Of a stretch of DNA of 64,000 nt, positions 51,587 through 60,329 are shown piece after piece; positions within the stretch are counted from its first letter, which is position 1, and each line of letters starts with the position of its first letter. Source of the DNA: Novosphingobium malaysiense (GTDB taxonomy: Bacteria; Pseudomonadota; Alphaproteobacteria; Sphingomonadales; Sphingomonadaceae); NCBI RefSeq assembly GCF_000802225.1, contig NZ_JTDI01000011.1:45235-109234 (forward strand), given 5' to 3'. The notes beneath the pieces were generated by a model. The model ran no database searches and had not been told where the DNA came from. It saw only the letters and a list, made by a program, of their open reading frames with translations. A program made the position numbers and the translations under genes.

Positions 51587-52405
51587 ATGAACAGGCAGCC
51601 AGGCAACCACGACTACACACGCTACACTGCCCTCCAGCTCGACAAGCAGGAAGGCCTGCTGACCATTACCTTGTCCAATCCCGGCAAGCGCAATGCGACC
51701 ACGCCGCAGATGAGCAGCGAATTGACCACCATCTGGGACGATGCCTGGCAGGACCCCGAAGTGCGCGTCATTCTGATCCAAGGCGATGGCGCCGACTTCT
51801 GTGCAGGCGCGGATACGTCCCGGCTGGGCGGAAATCGTTACAGCGGAAACACACCAGTCTTTCCCATGACCCGAAACGCCAAGAAGCACGCTTATGGGAT
51901 CATAGACTGCGAGAAACCCGTCGTTGCGAAGGTTCGCGGCGTTGCCTACGGCGTCGGCGTGACCCTCGCGCTCGCAGCAGACCTTACTTATGCTTCTGAA
52001 ACAGCACGGTTTTGCGATTCCCACGTCAAGCTCGGCATGGCCACCGGAGACGGGGGCGTGCTACTCTGGCCTGCAATGGGCGCCTTGCGAAGGGCCAAGG
52101 AAGCCCTTTTGCTCGGAGACGTGATACCAGCTCAGGAAGCAGCCGATCTGGGGCTGATCAACCGCGCTCTGCCTGACGACGAACTTGATGCCCACGTCGA
52201 TGCAATCATTGAGCGCCTGCTCGCGCTGCCTCCACATGCCATGAGCTACAGCAAGGTTTCCCTTAACCTGGCACTCAAGCAGATGACAGGAACAGCATTC
52301 GAAGCCTCTGCAGCCTATCAGGCCTACACGATGAAAACCGAGGATTTCCTCGAAGCGGGCCAAGCGCTTCGCGAAAAGCGCAAAGGTGACTTCAAGGGCC
52401 GATAG
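51587..52405 (+). CDS. Crotonase-superfamily protein without canonical Glu pair
   Basis: A 272-residue crotonase fold: FCAGADTSRLG is the oxyanion region and YGVGVTLALAADLTYAS the core helix. The catalytic Glu positions are Thr (GVGVTLAL) and a Cys/Asp segment (RFCDSHVKLGM), with no Glu, suggesting isomerase, hydrolase or lyase chemistry rather than plain hydration. GGGAGAG sits six bases before ATG 51587. It is a single plus-strand gene whose stop is 24 bases from the stop of the convergent acyl-CoA dehydrogenase. Confidence 0.87.
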   Translation: MNRQPGNHDYTRYTALQLDKQEGLLTITLSNPGKRNATTPQMSSELTTIWDDAWQDPEVRVILIQGDGADFCAGADTSRLGGNRYSGNTPVFPMTRNAKKHAYGIIDCEKPVVAKVRGVAYGVGVTLALAADLTYASETARFCDSHVKLGMATGDGGVLLWPAMGALRRAKEALLLGDVIPAQEAADLGLINRALPDDELDAHVDAIIERLLALPPHAMSYSKVSLNLALKQMTGTAFEASAAYQAYTMKTEDFLEAGQALREKRKGDFKGR

Positions 52406-52429
52406 ATGACTTGGGATGCCGCGAACCAT

Positions 52430-53653
52430 TCACCGCCGCGGCATGCCCAGCACCCGTTCGGCGATGATGTTGCGCATAATCTCGTTCGAGCCGCCGGCAA
52501 TGGCGCCACCGAAACTCGAGACATATCGGGATACAGGTTGCGCCATCCTGTCTTCGCAATCGACGAAAATCTGTGCATCCATCCCGCTTGCACGGACCAT
52601 GAAATCTCCAACCGCCTTGCGCAAGGCGGTGTTGATGACCTTTACCTGTGGCACGGTCGCGGCCTGTTCCGGTGACATCTGGCCTGCTTCGCGCAACAGT
52701 CGGCGGAACATCTTGCGGCAAGCTTGCACTTCGCCGAACAGGCGCATGAATTCCCTGCGCATCTCGGCATCCTGAAGCCATGAAGCACTGCATTCCACGG
52801 CTGCAGCGTAAAATTCTTCAACATCATAGCGAAGCCGCTCGGCAGCCTCGAACGCGAGCACACCGCGCTCTGCCGCCAGGGTGGATTGAGCGACTTTCCA
52901 GCCCTCGCCTTCCTCGCCCACCCGCTGAGAGACCGGGATACTTACGTCAGTCAGAAACAATTCGGCAAACTCGGCATCGCCGTTCGACTGTTTGATGGGG
53001 CGAACCTCGACACCGGGCAAAGTCATGTCCATCAGAAAATACGAAATGCCTGCCTGCTTCTTGATCTCAGGGTCAGCATTGGTCCTGGCAAGCAGAATGC
53101 AGTGGCCCGCATACATGGAATAGGAGGACCAGATCTTCTGTCCATTCACCACATAGTGGTCACCGTCACGCACCGCTCTGGTCCGCAAGGAAGCAAGATC
53201 GGATCCTGCACCTGGCTCGGAAAACCCCTGGCACCACACCGCGCCCTTCGCGACCTCTGGCAGGTAGGCCGTTTTCTGTTCTTCGGTGCCCCACATCGAG
53301 AGCGTCGCGAAAACATGATTCAGCGATACTGTGAACAGGGACATGGCCGGAACGCGCGCCCGTGCCAATTCCTCCGACATCGTAACCTGGCACGCAAGAG
53401 AGATGTTGGAGCCACCGTATTTGACAGGCCAATGCGGCGTGCCGAGCCCTACTTTGTTGCGCTCGGCCATCCACCATTGCTGAAGATCATAAAACGAGGG
53501 CCGCCCGTCCTGATCCAGCTTGCGCCGGCGCGCTGTGACCTCTTCAAGCCAAGTTCTCACGGCGGTCCGGAAGGCGTCGAGATCTCCGGCCTTGTCGAGA
53601 ATGGACGTATCAACGCCTGCCGCAGCAGATGTGGCTGCAGTGCTCAGCATCAT
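52430..53653 (-). CDS. Acyl-CoA dehydrogenase, larger subunit of the second heteromeric pair
   Basis: A 407-residue subunit closely similar to 30427-31602: WWMAERNKVGLGTPHWPVKYGG, CQGFSEPGAGSDLASLRTRAVR, GGAIAGGSNEIMRNIIAERVLG. As in that copy, the MCAD Glu376 position is Gly. ATG 53653 overlaps the stop of the smaller subunit by four bases (ATGA). GGAGAT is eight bases upstream. Gene order here is small then large subunit, the same as in the first pair, which supports ancestral duplication of the whole pair. Beta-oxidation of a bulky acyl-CoA. Confidence 0.9.
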   Translation of the reverse strand: MMLSTAATSAAAGVDTSILDKAGDLDAFRTAVRTWLEEVTARRRKLDQDGRPSFYDLQQWWMAERNKVGLGTPHWPVKYGGSNISLACQVTMSEELARARVPAMSLFTVSLNHVFATLSMWGTEEQKTAYLPEVAKGAVWCQGFSEPGAGSDLASLRTRAVRDGDHYVVNGQKIWSSYSMYAGHCILLARTNADPEIKKQAGISYFLMDMTLPGVEVRPIKQSNGDAEFAELFLTDVSIPVSQRVGEEGEGWKVAQSTLAAERGVLAFEAAERLRYDVEEFYAAAVECSASWLQDAEMRREFMRLFGEVQACRKMFRRLLREAGQMSPEQAATVPQVKVINTALRKAVGDFMVRASGMDAQIFVDCEDRMAQPVSRYVSSFGGAIAGGSNEIMRNIIAERVLGMPRR

Positions 53654-54768
53654 GCAGCAATCTCCATCGTAGAAATCCCCTTCATCGCCGCCAAATTCAA
53701 TTCCTCGGCAGCCAGATCGCGCAATATGGCATTCCTTCCACCCAGTTCTTCGTTGAGGAGTGCTCGCTTGAGGAAGATATGACAATCAAACTCCCAAGTG
53801 TGGCCCACCCCCCCGTGCAGCTGAACACAGTCCGCAGCGACGAACCGGAACGCATCACTTGCGGCCGCCTTTGCCAAGGCGCACCACATAAGTGCGCTCC
53901 TGTCCGCTCGCGATGCGGCATCCACAGCGTGGTTCAGCAGGTCCTCCGCAGGCGTAATCTTGAGGAACAGGTCCGCACAGCGGTGCTTGAGGGCCTGCAA
54001 AGTCGCGAGCGGCTTGCCAAACTGCACGCGTTCCTTGAGGTAATCGACCGTTTGCCCTGCGATACGCCTTGCAGCCCCCACACAATCAGCGGCCACTGCA
54101 AGCGTCATGTTCGAAAGGTAACATCGGGCCACCGCCCCATCGGCGTCTGCAATCAACGCAAGCGGTTTGGCCTGATTGCAGACGAGTTTCCCGGCAGGCC
54201 GGGTACGGTCCCACAGTTCGGCGGGCTCCATGACAGCAGTCCGGCCATCCGCCTCCACGACCGCAAAACCACGGCCGCCAACGACGCCAACGGGCACGAT
54301 AGCCACACACGTTTCGGAGCCGCCCATCAGCAGCGAAGACGTTCCAGACAGAAACCCGTCGCGTTCTTCCAACGCAACACCGCCCAGGGCAGCTGGCACG
54401 GCAAATTCGAGTTCGCCCGCCACAAAGCGGGGCATGAGTTCTTGAAGCAGCCGTTCGTCAGCGACTTGAGAGAGCCATTGCGCACCGACCAATGTCGGGA
54501 TGAAGCCGCCCGGAGCGCCAGCCCTGCCCAGCGCTCGATGCAAGACGTCCAGCCCCCGGTATCCCATCTCAAGGCCACCCAATTCCTCGGTCAAGCCTAT
54601 CGCCAGCCAGCCCAGGTCGCTTGCCTGGCGCCAAAGATCTGTATCGAGAGCGTTTTCGCCATCATAGAATTTATGCAAGGCTTGACTGCCGCATTCATTC
54701 GACAAAACGTCCTCGATACTCTGCACCAACAGCTCGAGATCGTCCTCTAACACTTCCGACAACTCCAT
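53650..54768 (-). CDS. Acyl-CoA dehydrogenase, smaller subunit of the second heteromeric pair
   Basis: A 372-residue paralogue of 29315-30430: SDLGWLAIGLTEELGGLEMG, TVDYLKERVQFGKPLATLQALKHR and LHGGVGHTWEFDCHIFLKRALLNEE. ATG 54768 is used (a TTG at 54774 is two codons earlier); the ribosome-binding site is weak. It forms an alpha2beta2-type enzyme with 52430-53653. The 415-base gap upstream holds dyad copies Q and R and diverges toward the fused E1 gene. Confidence 0.9.
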   Translation of the reverse strand: MELSEVLEDDLELLVQSIEDVLSNECGSQALHKFYDGENALDTDLWRQASDLGWLAIGLTEELGGLEMGYRGLDVLHRALGRAGAPGGFIPTLVGAQWLSQVADERLLQELMPRFVAGELEFAVPAALGGVALEERDGFLSGTSSLLMGGSETCVAIVPVGVVGGRGFAVVEADGRTAVMEPAELWDRTRPAGKLVCNQAKPLALIADADGAVARCYLSNMTLAVAADCVGAARRIAGQTVDYLKERVQFGKPLATLQALKHRCADLFLKITPAEDLLNHAVDAASRADRSALMWCALAKAAASDAFRFVAADCVQLHGGVGHTWEFDCHIFLKRALLNEELGGRNAILRDLAAEELNLAAMKGISTMEIAA

Positions 54769-54850
54769 GAACAATCTAGTGGAATTGGTAAATTTCCCAG
54801 CCCAACACCCTCAGAACCGCTGCCGGAAATTCACCAAGAATCACACAAAA

Positions 54851-54871
54851 ATTTTAATTCAATATATATTT
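54851..54871 (-). promoter_or_regulatory. Shared AT-rich dyad, copy Q (ACAD pair promoter)
   Basis: ATTTTAATTCAATATATATT, 83 bases upstream of the small ACAD subunit start at 54768. Confidence 0.5.
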
Positions 54872-55082
54872 CTGCAAGGCAATCCACTAATCCAAAATTC
54901 TCACCCGCGCCTCCGCATAACCGGAGCGCGGCAACGGCAATCGAGAGCTAAATCCGGTGTCCCGCCCCTCGCGTCGCACACGCGACGTCGGCGGAGTGAA
55001 CGATTGCCGGCATTTCCGGCAATCCGCTGTGCCCCCTACCCTTGCCCCAAGCCTATATTGACATTTCTATCATGCAATAGAA

Positions 55083-55106
55083 AAGTTGAATTCCAAATAA
55101 AATTCC
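55083..55106 (+). promoter_or_regulatory. Shared AT-rich dyad, copy R (E1 operon promoter)
   Basis: Core TTGAATTCCAAATAAAATTC, about 78 bases before the E1 start at 55184. Confidence 0.5.
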
Positions 55107-55183
55107 GTCACACCGTCAGCCAGACCGGTGCATGTGAATGGCCTGTGTTCCCTGCAGCCAGGCAGGAACCAAGGGAGAGTTAA

Positions 55184-57229
55184 GTGAGCGTTTCCGAAGC
55201 CCAGACAAACCTTGGCATTGATCCTGCTGTTCTAAAGCAGATCTATCGCCAGATGGCCCGCATCAAGGCCGTCGACAAAGCGATCCTGCGCGGTCTTTCC
55301 AGCGGCAGGTTCGTGTTCAATTACTGGCCCATGACCGGGCAGGAGGCCATTCCGGCTGCGCTTGCCCAGCTCATCGACAAGAACGACTACATGGTCACCA
55401 CCTATCGCGGTATCCACGATCAGGTGGCAAAAGGCGTGCCGCTTGATCGCCTTTTTGCAGAAACCCTCGGGCGAATTGATGGCGTCAACAAGGGCAAGGG
55501 CGGTGCGCCGCACATTTCCGATCCTGATTCGGGTTCCATGCTCACGACTGCCATCGTGGGTGCTGGGCCACCAATCGCCAACGGCCTTGCCCTGGCGGCC
55601 TCCATCCGTGGACAGAATCGCGTCACTGTCGTCAACTTCGGCGACGGCGCGACCTCGATCGGCGCCGTACACGAAGCCATGAACATGGCCGCCGTTTGGA
55701 AACTTCCCATCATATTCCTGTGCCAGAACAACCAGTGGGCCGAATATACCCCCTATGCCGGTTACACGGCTACGGAACGGCTTTCCCAGCGGGCAGCAGC
55801 CTATGGCTTCACCGGCGTGACACTGGATGGCAACGACCCGATCGAACTCTACCGGGGCCTCAAGCCACTGGTCGAACAGGTCAGGAACGGCGCTGGCCCT
55901 GTTTTCGTCGAGGCCATGACGCTGCGTCTTGGCAAGCACGCAGGCGTTGGCGACAGCGTTCAGCTCACCAAGGAAGAACTGGTTACGGGCAAGGCCAACG
56001 AGCCTGTCGGGCGCACCCGGTCGTTGCTGCTGGAAACGGGCACGGCGAATGAAGACGAGCTGGCCGCGATGGATGCCGACGCAGAAAACGAAGTCGAGGC
56101 TGCCATCACGAAGGCCTTGACCAGCGAGCAGACCCGGTCGGACGAGACGCTAATAGACGTCTATGCCGACGCAGACGCGGTGCCGCAGCGCGGCAAGTAC
56201 CCGGTCCGCGGGAACGTGAGCATCCCGGACGGCCCATCCAAGAAAATGCTGATGTGCGGCGCAGTCACGGATGCACAAAGGATCGCAATGGAAATCGATC
56301 CGGAGGTCATTCTGCTCGGTGAGGACGTGGCTGATCCCACCGGCGGCGTCTTCAAGACCTCGGTAGGATTGGAGACGCAGTTCGGTTCGGCCCGTGTGCG
56401 CTCGACCCCGATCGCGGAAGCTGCCATTATCGGCGCCGGAACCGGCGCGGCGATGGTAGGCATGAGACCGGTCACCGAACTGATGTTCTGTGACTTCATC
56501 GGCGTGTGCATGGACCAGATTTCCAACCATGCAGCAAAGCAACGCTACATGTCGGGCGGGGCGACCCATGTGCCGATGACCATCCGCATGATCGTTGGCG
56601 GAGGGATCGGCGGCTTCGGCGCGCAGCATTCACAGTCGCTCGAGGCATGGCTTACGCATACGCCTGGCCTTAAGGTTGCTTATCCAAGCACTCCGGCCGA
56701 CGCGAAAGGGCTGTTGCTGAGCTGCATCTTCGATGAAGATCCCTGCGTGCACCTCGAATCGATCATGCTGCTGCGAGGCTTCAAGGGCGAAGTGCCGGAC
56801 AGCGACTACCGCATCCCGCTCGGCGTCGCCGACGTAAAGCGGGAGGGCAACGACATCTCGCTGATCACCTACGGCTGGCAGGTTCACCAGTGCCTTGCCG
56901 CGGCTGAGGAATTGCACAAGGAAGGCATCAGCGCCGAAGTCATTGACTTGCGCACGTTGCTGCCGCTTGATTACCATCGCGTACTGGAATCGGTCAGGAA
57001 GACCAGGCGCGCGCTTGTCGTACATGCCGCCACCGAATTTTGTGGCCTTGGTGCCGAAATCGCGCAAACCATCAATGTGGAACTGTTCTCGAAGCTCATC
57101 GCCCCGGCCGACCGGCTTGGCGCCGAGTTCGCCCCCATCGGATTTTCGGGCTTGATCGAATCAACTCAGATTCCGTCGAGCGGGTCTATCGCTGCTCGTG
57201 TTCGCGAAATCGTGTCTAACAAAGGATAA
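55184..57229 (+). CDS. 2-oxoacid dehydrogenase E1, alpha and beta subunits fused
   Basis: A 681-residue thiamine-diphosphate enzyme. The alpha half (about 15-320) has the phosphorylation-loop-like YRGIHD, KGKGGAPHI and the ThDP motif GDGATS...CQNN; the beta half (about 350-681) has LLGEDVADPTGGVFKTS, STPIAEAAIIGAGTGAAMVG and the C-terminal EVIDLRTLLPLD. Subunits are normally separate genes in the PDH/acetoin type. GTG 55184 has GGGAGAG four bases upstream. It is followed after six bases by a free lipoyl protein gene. The E2 core is at 31660-32376, and no E3 is in the window. Substrate could be pyruvate, acetoin or a branched 2-oxo acid. Confidence 0.9.
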   Translation: MSVSEAQTNLGIDPAVLKQIYRQMARIKAVDKAILRGLSSGRFVFNYWPMTGQEAIPAALAQLIDKNDYMVTTYRGIHDQVAKGVPLDRLFAETLGRIDGVNKGKGGAPHISDPDSGSMLTTAIVGAGPPIANGLALAASIRGQNRVTVVNFGDGATSIGAVHEAMNMAAVWKLPIIFLCQNNQWAEYTPYAGYTATERLSQRAAAYGFTGVTLDGNDPIELYRGLKPLVEQVRNGAGPVFVEAMTLRLGKHAGVGDSVQLTKEELVTGKANEPVGRTRSLLLETGTANEDELAAMDADAENEVEAAITKALTSEQTRSDETLIDVYADADAVPQRGKYPVRGNVSIPDGPSKKMLMCGAVTDAQRIAMEIDPEVILLGEDVADPTGGVFKTSVGLETQFGSARVRSTPIAEAAIIGAGTGAAMVGMRPVTELMFCDFIGVCMDQISNHAAKQRYMSGGATHVPMTIRMIVGGGIGGFGAQHSQSLEAWLTHTPGLKVAYPSTPADAKGLLLSCIFDEDPCVHLESIMLLRGFKGEVPDSDYRIPLGVADVKREGNDISLITYGWQVHQCLAAAEELHKEGISAEVIDLRTLLPLDYHRVLESVRKTRRALVVHAATEFCGLGAEIAQTINVELFSKLIAPADRLGAEFAPIGFSGLIESTQIPSSGSIAARVREIVSNKG

Positions 57230-57235
57230 AACACC

Positions 57236-57466
57236 GTGTCGACTACTCTCACTATTCCCAAGCTTGAAATGGGCATGACCGAAGGCACTCTCGTCGAGTG
57301 GCTGGTCGAGGACGGCGTCCAGGTTGCCGAAGGCGACCCGATCTACACGCTCGAAACCGGCAAGGCCGCTCAAGAAATCGCGGCACCGGCATCAGGCACC
57401 CTGCGTCAGAGCGCGGCAGCGGGCGAGGAATATGACGTTGGCACCGAGATCGGGACCATCGACTGA
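57236..57466 (+). CDS. Stand-alone lipoyl-carrier protein
   Basis: A 76-residue protein that is only a lipoyl/biotinyl domain. IPKLEMGMTEGTLVEWLVEDG is the first hairpin half and LETGKAAQEIAAP holds the lipoyl-lysine (Lys43) at the beta-turn. GTG 57236 has AAAGGA nine bases upstream and begins six bases after the E1 stop. In normal complexes this domain is the N-terminus of E2; here E2 (31660-32376) lacks it, so this protein probably shuttles the acyl group between fused E1 and the E2 core. A perfect hairpin follows. Confidence 0.9.
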   Translation: MSTTLTIPKLEMGMTEGTLVEWLVEDGVQVAEGDPIYTLETGKAAQEIAAPASGTLRQSAAAGEEYDVGTEIGTID

Positions 57467-57486
57467 TCTTGTTTACCTGCGAAACG

Positions 57487-57526
57487 AAGAAGCCCCGCTT
57501 TCCAGAAATGGAAAGCGGGGCTTCTT
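57487..57526 (+). terminator. Strong intrinsic terminator hairpin after the lipoyl gene
   Basis: AAGAAGCCCCGCTTTCC (57487-57503) and GGAAAGCGGGGCTTCTT (57510-57526) pair perfectly over 17 bases around a 6-base loop, starting 20 bases after the stop codon. It ends the E1/lipoyl operon. Confidence 0.85.
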
Positions 57527-57740
57527 GTTCGTGCGGTCATATGGTCCGTCTCAGCGACCTCGTCCCAAGCGTCATGCAACGCCAGGACTTCGCGCTAGAT
57601 GACCAGGAATCGAAGCGATCTGCGCGCAACGACCTCCTGGATACACGCCAAGCCGGATTTCACGCCCTTCCCGGAGCGAGCGCCGAGCCATCACGAGGTT
57701 GGCGCGATTCGTATCGGACGTGAAATCTCACCCAGGATCC

Positions 57741-59210
57741 TCACTCAGGCCAGGCGAGGACCTTGGTTTCAAGGTATTCCTCAATGCCTTCGACACCCCA
57801 AGCCCGGCCGATGCCCGATTGCTTGTAACCGCCGAAAGGCAGATCACTGCTGTTCGCGGCGCCGCCGTTGATGCTGATGCTGCCGGTGCGAATGCGCTTG
57901 GCCATCGCCATCGCACGATCGCGATCGCCCGAACAGATCGCACCGGAAAGCCCGTACACGCTTTCGTTTGCAATACGGATGGCATCCTCGTCGTCTTCGA
58001 AGGGGATAACGACCAGCACCGGGCCAAAGATTTCCTCCTGGGCGATGCGCATGCTGTTGTCGACATCGACGAAGCACGTCGGTTCGACAAACCAGCCATT
58101 ACCTTTGTCCGGGCGTACATTTCCGCCGACAAGCAAAGTCGCCCCTTCATCGACACCAAGGTCGATGTAGCCCTTGACCCGTTCCATCTGACGCTTGGAT
58201 ACCAGAGGCCCCATGATCCCCGACGGATCGTCAAAATCGCCCCAGGCGCTCGACGCCGAGAAGCCTTCGTATGCGGCCTTCAATACCGCTTTAGCTTCAT
58301 CGTAGCGGCTGCGTGGGACCAGCAGGCGGCTGGTCACGGCACAGCCCTGCCCGCCATGGAACACCAGCATTGACTGGGCGATTTCCTGCGCGAAATTGGG
58401 AGTATCCTCCATGACGATCTTGGCCGACTTTCCGCCCAGTTCGAGGAAGACCCGCTTCATCGTCTCAGCGCCTTCACGCATGATCCGCTTGCCCACTGCG
58501 GTCGAGCCCGTGAAAGTGATGAGATCGACTCGGGCATCGGTTACCAGCATTTCACCAGCCATGGCGGGATCGCTGCCGGTAATCACGTTAACGACACCGG
58601 CCGGCAATCCAGCCGCGATCGCCAGTTCGCCAAAAATGGCGCCAGACAGGGGAGTTTCTGGCGCAGGCTTCAGGATCACCGTGCAACCGGCCAGCAGAGC
58701 GGAAACAACCTTTTCGGTGTTGACGTAAACAGGGAAGTTCCATGGTGTAATCGCACCGACGACGCCGACGGGTTCATAAACGGCCTGCCGCCGCGAGACA
58801 GAGCCCCAGCCTTCACCCTGTCCGAAATCCTTTTCCCACTTGATCTGCGGGAACAGGTCAATCAGCGACTGCCAGCTGTTCAGGGCATTGTCGACCTGTG
58901 CATTGAGCACCATGCCGGCGGCCGAGCCCACCTCGTTACGCACGATCTCGCAAAGTCGCTCTCGATTCGCCTTGAATACGTCAAGGTACTTCTTGACCAG
59001 TCCGAGGCGCTTGGCATGATTGGTCGACCAATCCGTGGTGTCGAAGGCACGCCGCGCAGCAGCGATGGCCTGCTCAACATCGTCAGCCGACGCGTCAGCG
59101 GCATATCCGACAACTTCGGTTGTCCAGGGGCTGATGTCTTCGTAGACCTTGCCGCCTTGTGCCTTGCGCATCTCGCCGTCGATCATCAGCAATCCTTCAC
59201 GCAGCACCAT
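57741..59210 (-). CDS. NAD(P)-dependent aldehyde dehydrogenase, second copy
   Basis: A 489-residue ALDH: TPWNFPVYVNTEKVVSALLAG, FTGSTAVGKRI, catalytic Glu in LELGGKSAK and catalytic Cys in HGGQGCAVTSR (about residue 288), then FGGYKQSGIG. It is quite different from the ALDH at 14030-15508. AAAGGA with a 9-base spacing precedes ATG 59210. A single-gene minus unit diverging from the class II aldolase/MFS operon across dyads S and T. Oxidises an aldehyde intermediate to acid. Confidence 0.93.
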   Translation of the reverse strand: MVLREGLLMIDGEMRKAQGGKVYEDISPWTTEVVGYAADASADDVEQAIAAARRAFDTTDWSTNHAKRLGLVKKYLDVFKANRERLCEIVRNEVGSAAGMVLNAQVDNALNSWQSLIDLFPQIKWEKDFGQGEGWGSVSRRQAVYEPVGVVGAITPWNFPVYVNTEKVVSALLAGCTVILKPAPETPLSGAIFGELAIAAGLPAGVVNVITGSDPAMAGEMLVTDARVDLITFTGSTAVGKRIMREGAETMKRVFLELGGKSAKIVMEDTPNFAQEIAQSMLVFHGGQGCAVTSRLLVPRSRYDEAKAVLKAAYEGFSASSAWGDFDDPSGIMGPLVSKRQMERVKGYIDLGVDEGATLLVGGNVRPDKGNGWFVEPTCFVDVDNSMRIAQEEIFGPVLVVIPFEDDEDAIRIANESVYGLSGAICSGDRDRAMAMAKRIRTGSISINGGAANSSDLPFGGYKQSGIGRAWGVEGIEEYLETKVLAWPE

Positions 59211-59270
59211 AATCGCAATTCCTTTCGCATGGCCCCCGCCGCCAGTGGCAAGGGAGCACCACCCTCTATC

Positions 59271-59292
59271 TTTAATTTGACTTCAAATATTT
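59271..59292 (-). promoter_or_regulatory. Shared AT-rich dyad, copy S (ALDH promoter)
   Basis: TTTAATTTGACTTCAAATAT, 61 bases upstream of the aldehyde dehydrogenase start at 59210. TTTAATTT and CTTCAAAT boxes match copy N. Confidence 0.55.
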
Positions 59293-59361
59293 CGATCAAC
59301 GACCCGTCGTCAAGCAGTTTACCGCACCGCGCCCGCACGACGCCCATAATAGCCATTGGAA

Positions 59362-59384
59362 TTTTTTTTGAATTAGGATTAAAC
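59362..59384 (+). promoter_or_regulatory. Shared AT-rich dyad, copy T (class II aldolase promoter)
   Basis: Core TTTGAATTAGGATTAAAC, 67 bases upstream of the GTG start at 59451. Copies S and T are about 90 bases apart, one for each divergent gene. Confidence 0.5.
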
Positions 59385-59450
59385 TACAAACACAGGGGCG
59401 ATCCAGGCATAACGTATAACACCCCAGGTAAAATGGAGAGGATACCCAGC

Positions 59451-60254
59451 GTGGACATAAACATGCGGAGTGAACGCCGCCCTTCTCCACCTTCACGCCC
59501 CTCAACCCAGGAATGGCGGATCCGGCGCGACCTTGCCGCGGCCTACCGGTTAGCCGCGCTGTTTCAATGGGATGACATGATCGGCACACATTTCTCCGCG
59601 CGCGTCCCCACCGCCGCGGGAGAGCCTGACCAGTTTCTGATCAATCCCTATGGCATGCTCTTCGAGGAAATTACGGCTTCAAGCCTCATCAAGGTCGATG
59701 TCGATGGAAACATTCTCGCGGATACCGCCTACCCCGTAAACAGGGCGGGGTTCATCATCCATTCCGCCGTCCACATGGCGAGACCCGAAATCGGCTGCGT
59801 CATGCACCTGCACACAGATGATGGCGTGGCTGTATCCGCGCTGGAAGAAGGCCTCCTGCCCCTCAATCAGTCGGCAATGGTGGTTCGTGATCGAGTCGCT
59901 GTGCACGAATACGAAGGCATTGCGGTGGAACCCCGCGAACAGGCCCGGATAGTTGCCGACCTCGGCGATCGCGACCTGATGTTCCTGCGCAATCATGGCA
60001 CGCTTGCAGCGGGACGGACCGTGGCCGAAACGTTCGCCAGCATGTACGCACTCGAAAAGGCGTGCACATTCCAGGTCCGCACCCTTTCCATGAACCGGCC
60101 ATGGCGAAAGCCTGCCGCCGGAATCCTTCGCAAAATGGAACGAAAGCCCAACGATGAACGGCGCGCGCAAGTTCTGGCCGACTATGCATGCAACGCGGTC
60201 TGGCCAGCCATGCTGCGAAAGCTCGAACGCATTTGCCCGGATTATAAGGAGTAG
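59451..60254 (+). CDS. Class II aldolase/adducin family protein
   Basis: A 267-residue protein. The family signature HFSARVP with NPYGMLFEE, the metal-binding MHLHTDDG (two His) and FLRNHGTLAAG (third His) are present. Members are metal-dependent aldolases, epimerases or decarboxylases; a retro-aldol or decarboxylating step on a hydroxy acid is possible. GTG 59451 has GAGAGGA nine bases upstream. It precedes the MFS transporter by 75 bases in the same operon. Confidence 0.88.
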   Translation: MDINMRSERRPSPPSRPSTQEWRIRRDLAAAYRLAALFQWDDMIGTHFSARVPTAAGEPDQFLINPYGMLFEEITASSLIKVDVDGNILADTAYPVNRAGFIIHSAVHMARPEIGCVMHLHTDDGVAVSALEEGLLPLNQSAMVVRDRVAVHEYEGIAVEPREQARIVADLGDRDLMFLRNHGTLAAGRTVAETFASMYALEKACTFQVRTLSMNRPWRKPAAGILRKMERKPNDERRAQVLADYACNAVWPAMLRKLERICPDYKE

Positions 60255-60329
60255 CCCGGGCGGCGAGCAAACACCCAATGCGCACCAGAGTGACATCGCA
60301 ACGAAGGCGGCGATACAGGAGAAAAGTGA

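Larger units (their letters stand above)
54769..55183. promoter_or_regulatory. 415-base divergent promoter region with two dyad copies
   Basis: It separates the acyl-CoA dehydrogenase pair from the fused E1 operon. Two AT-rich dyads (54851-54871 and 55083-55106) are about 230 bases apart, each near one operon. The part between them (54900-55050) is GC-rich with no gene that I can support on either strand. Confidence 0.5.
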
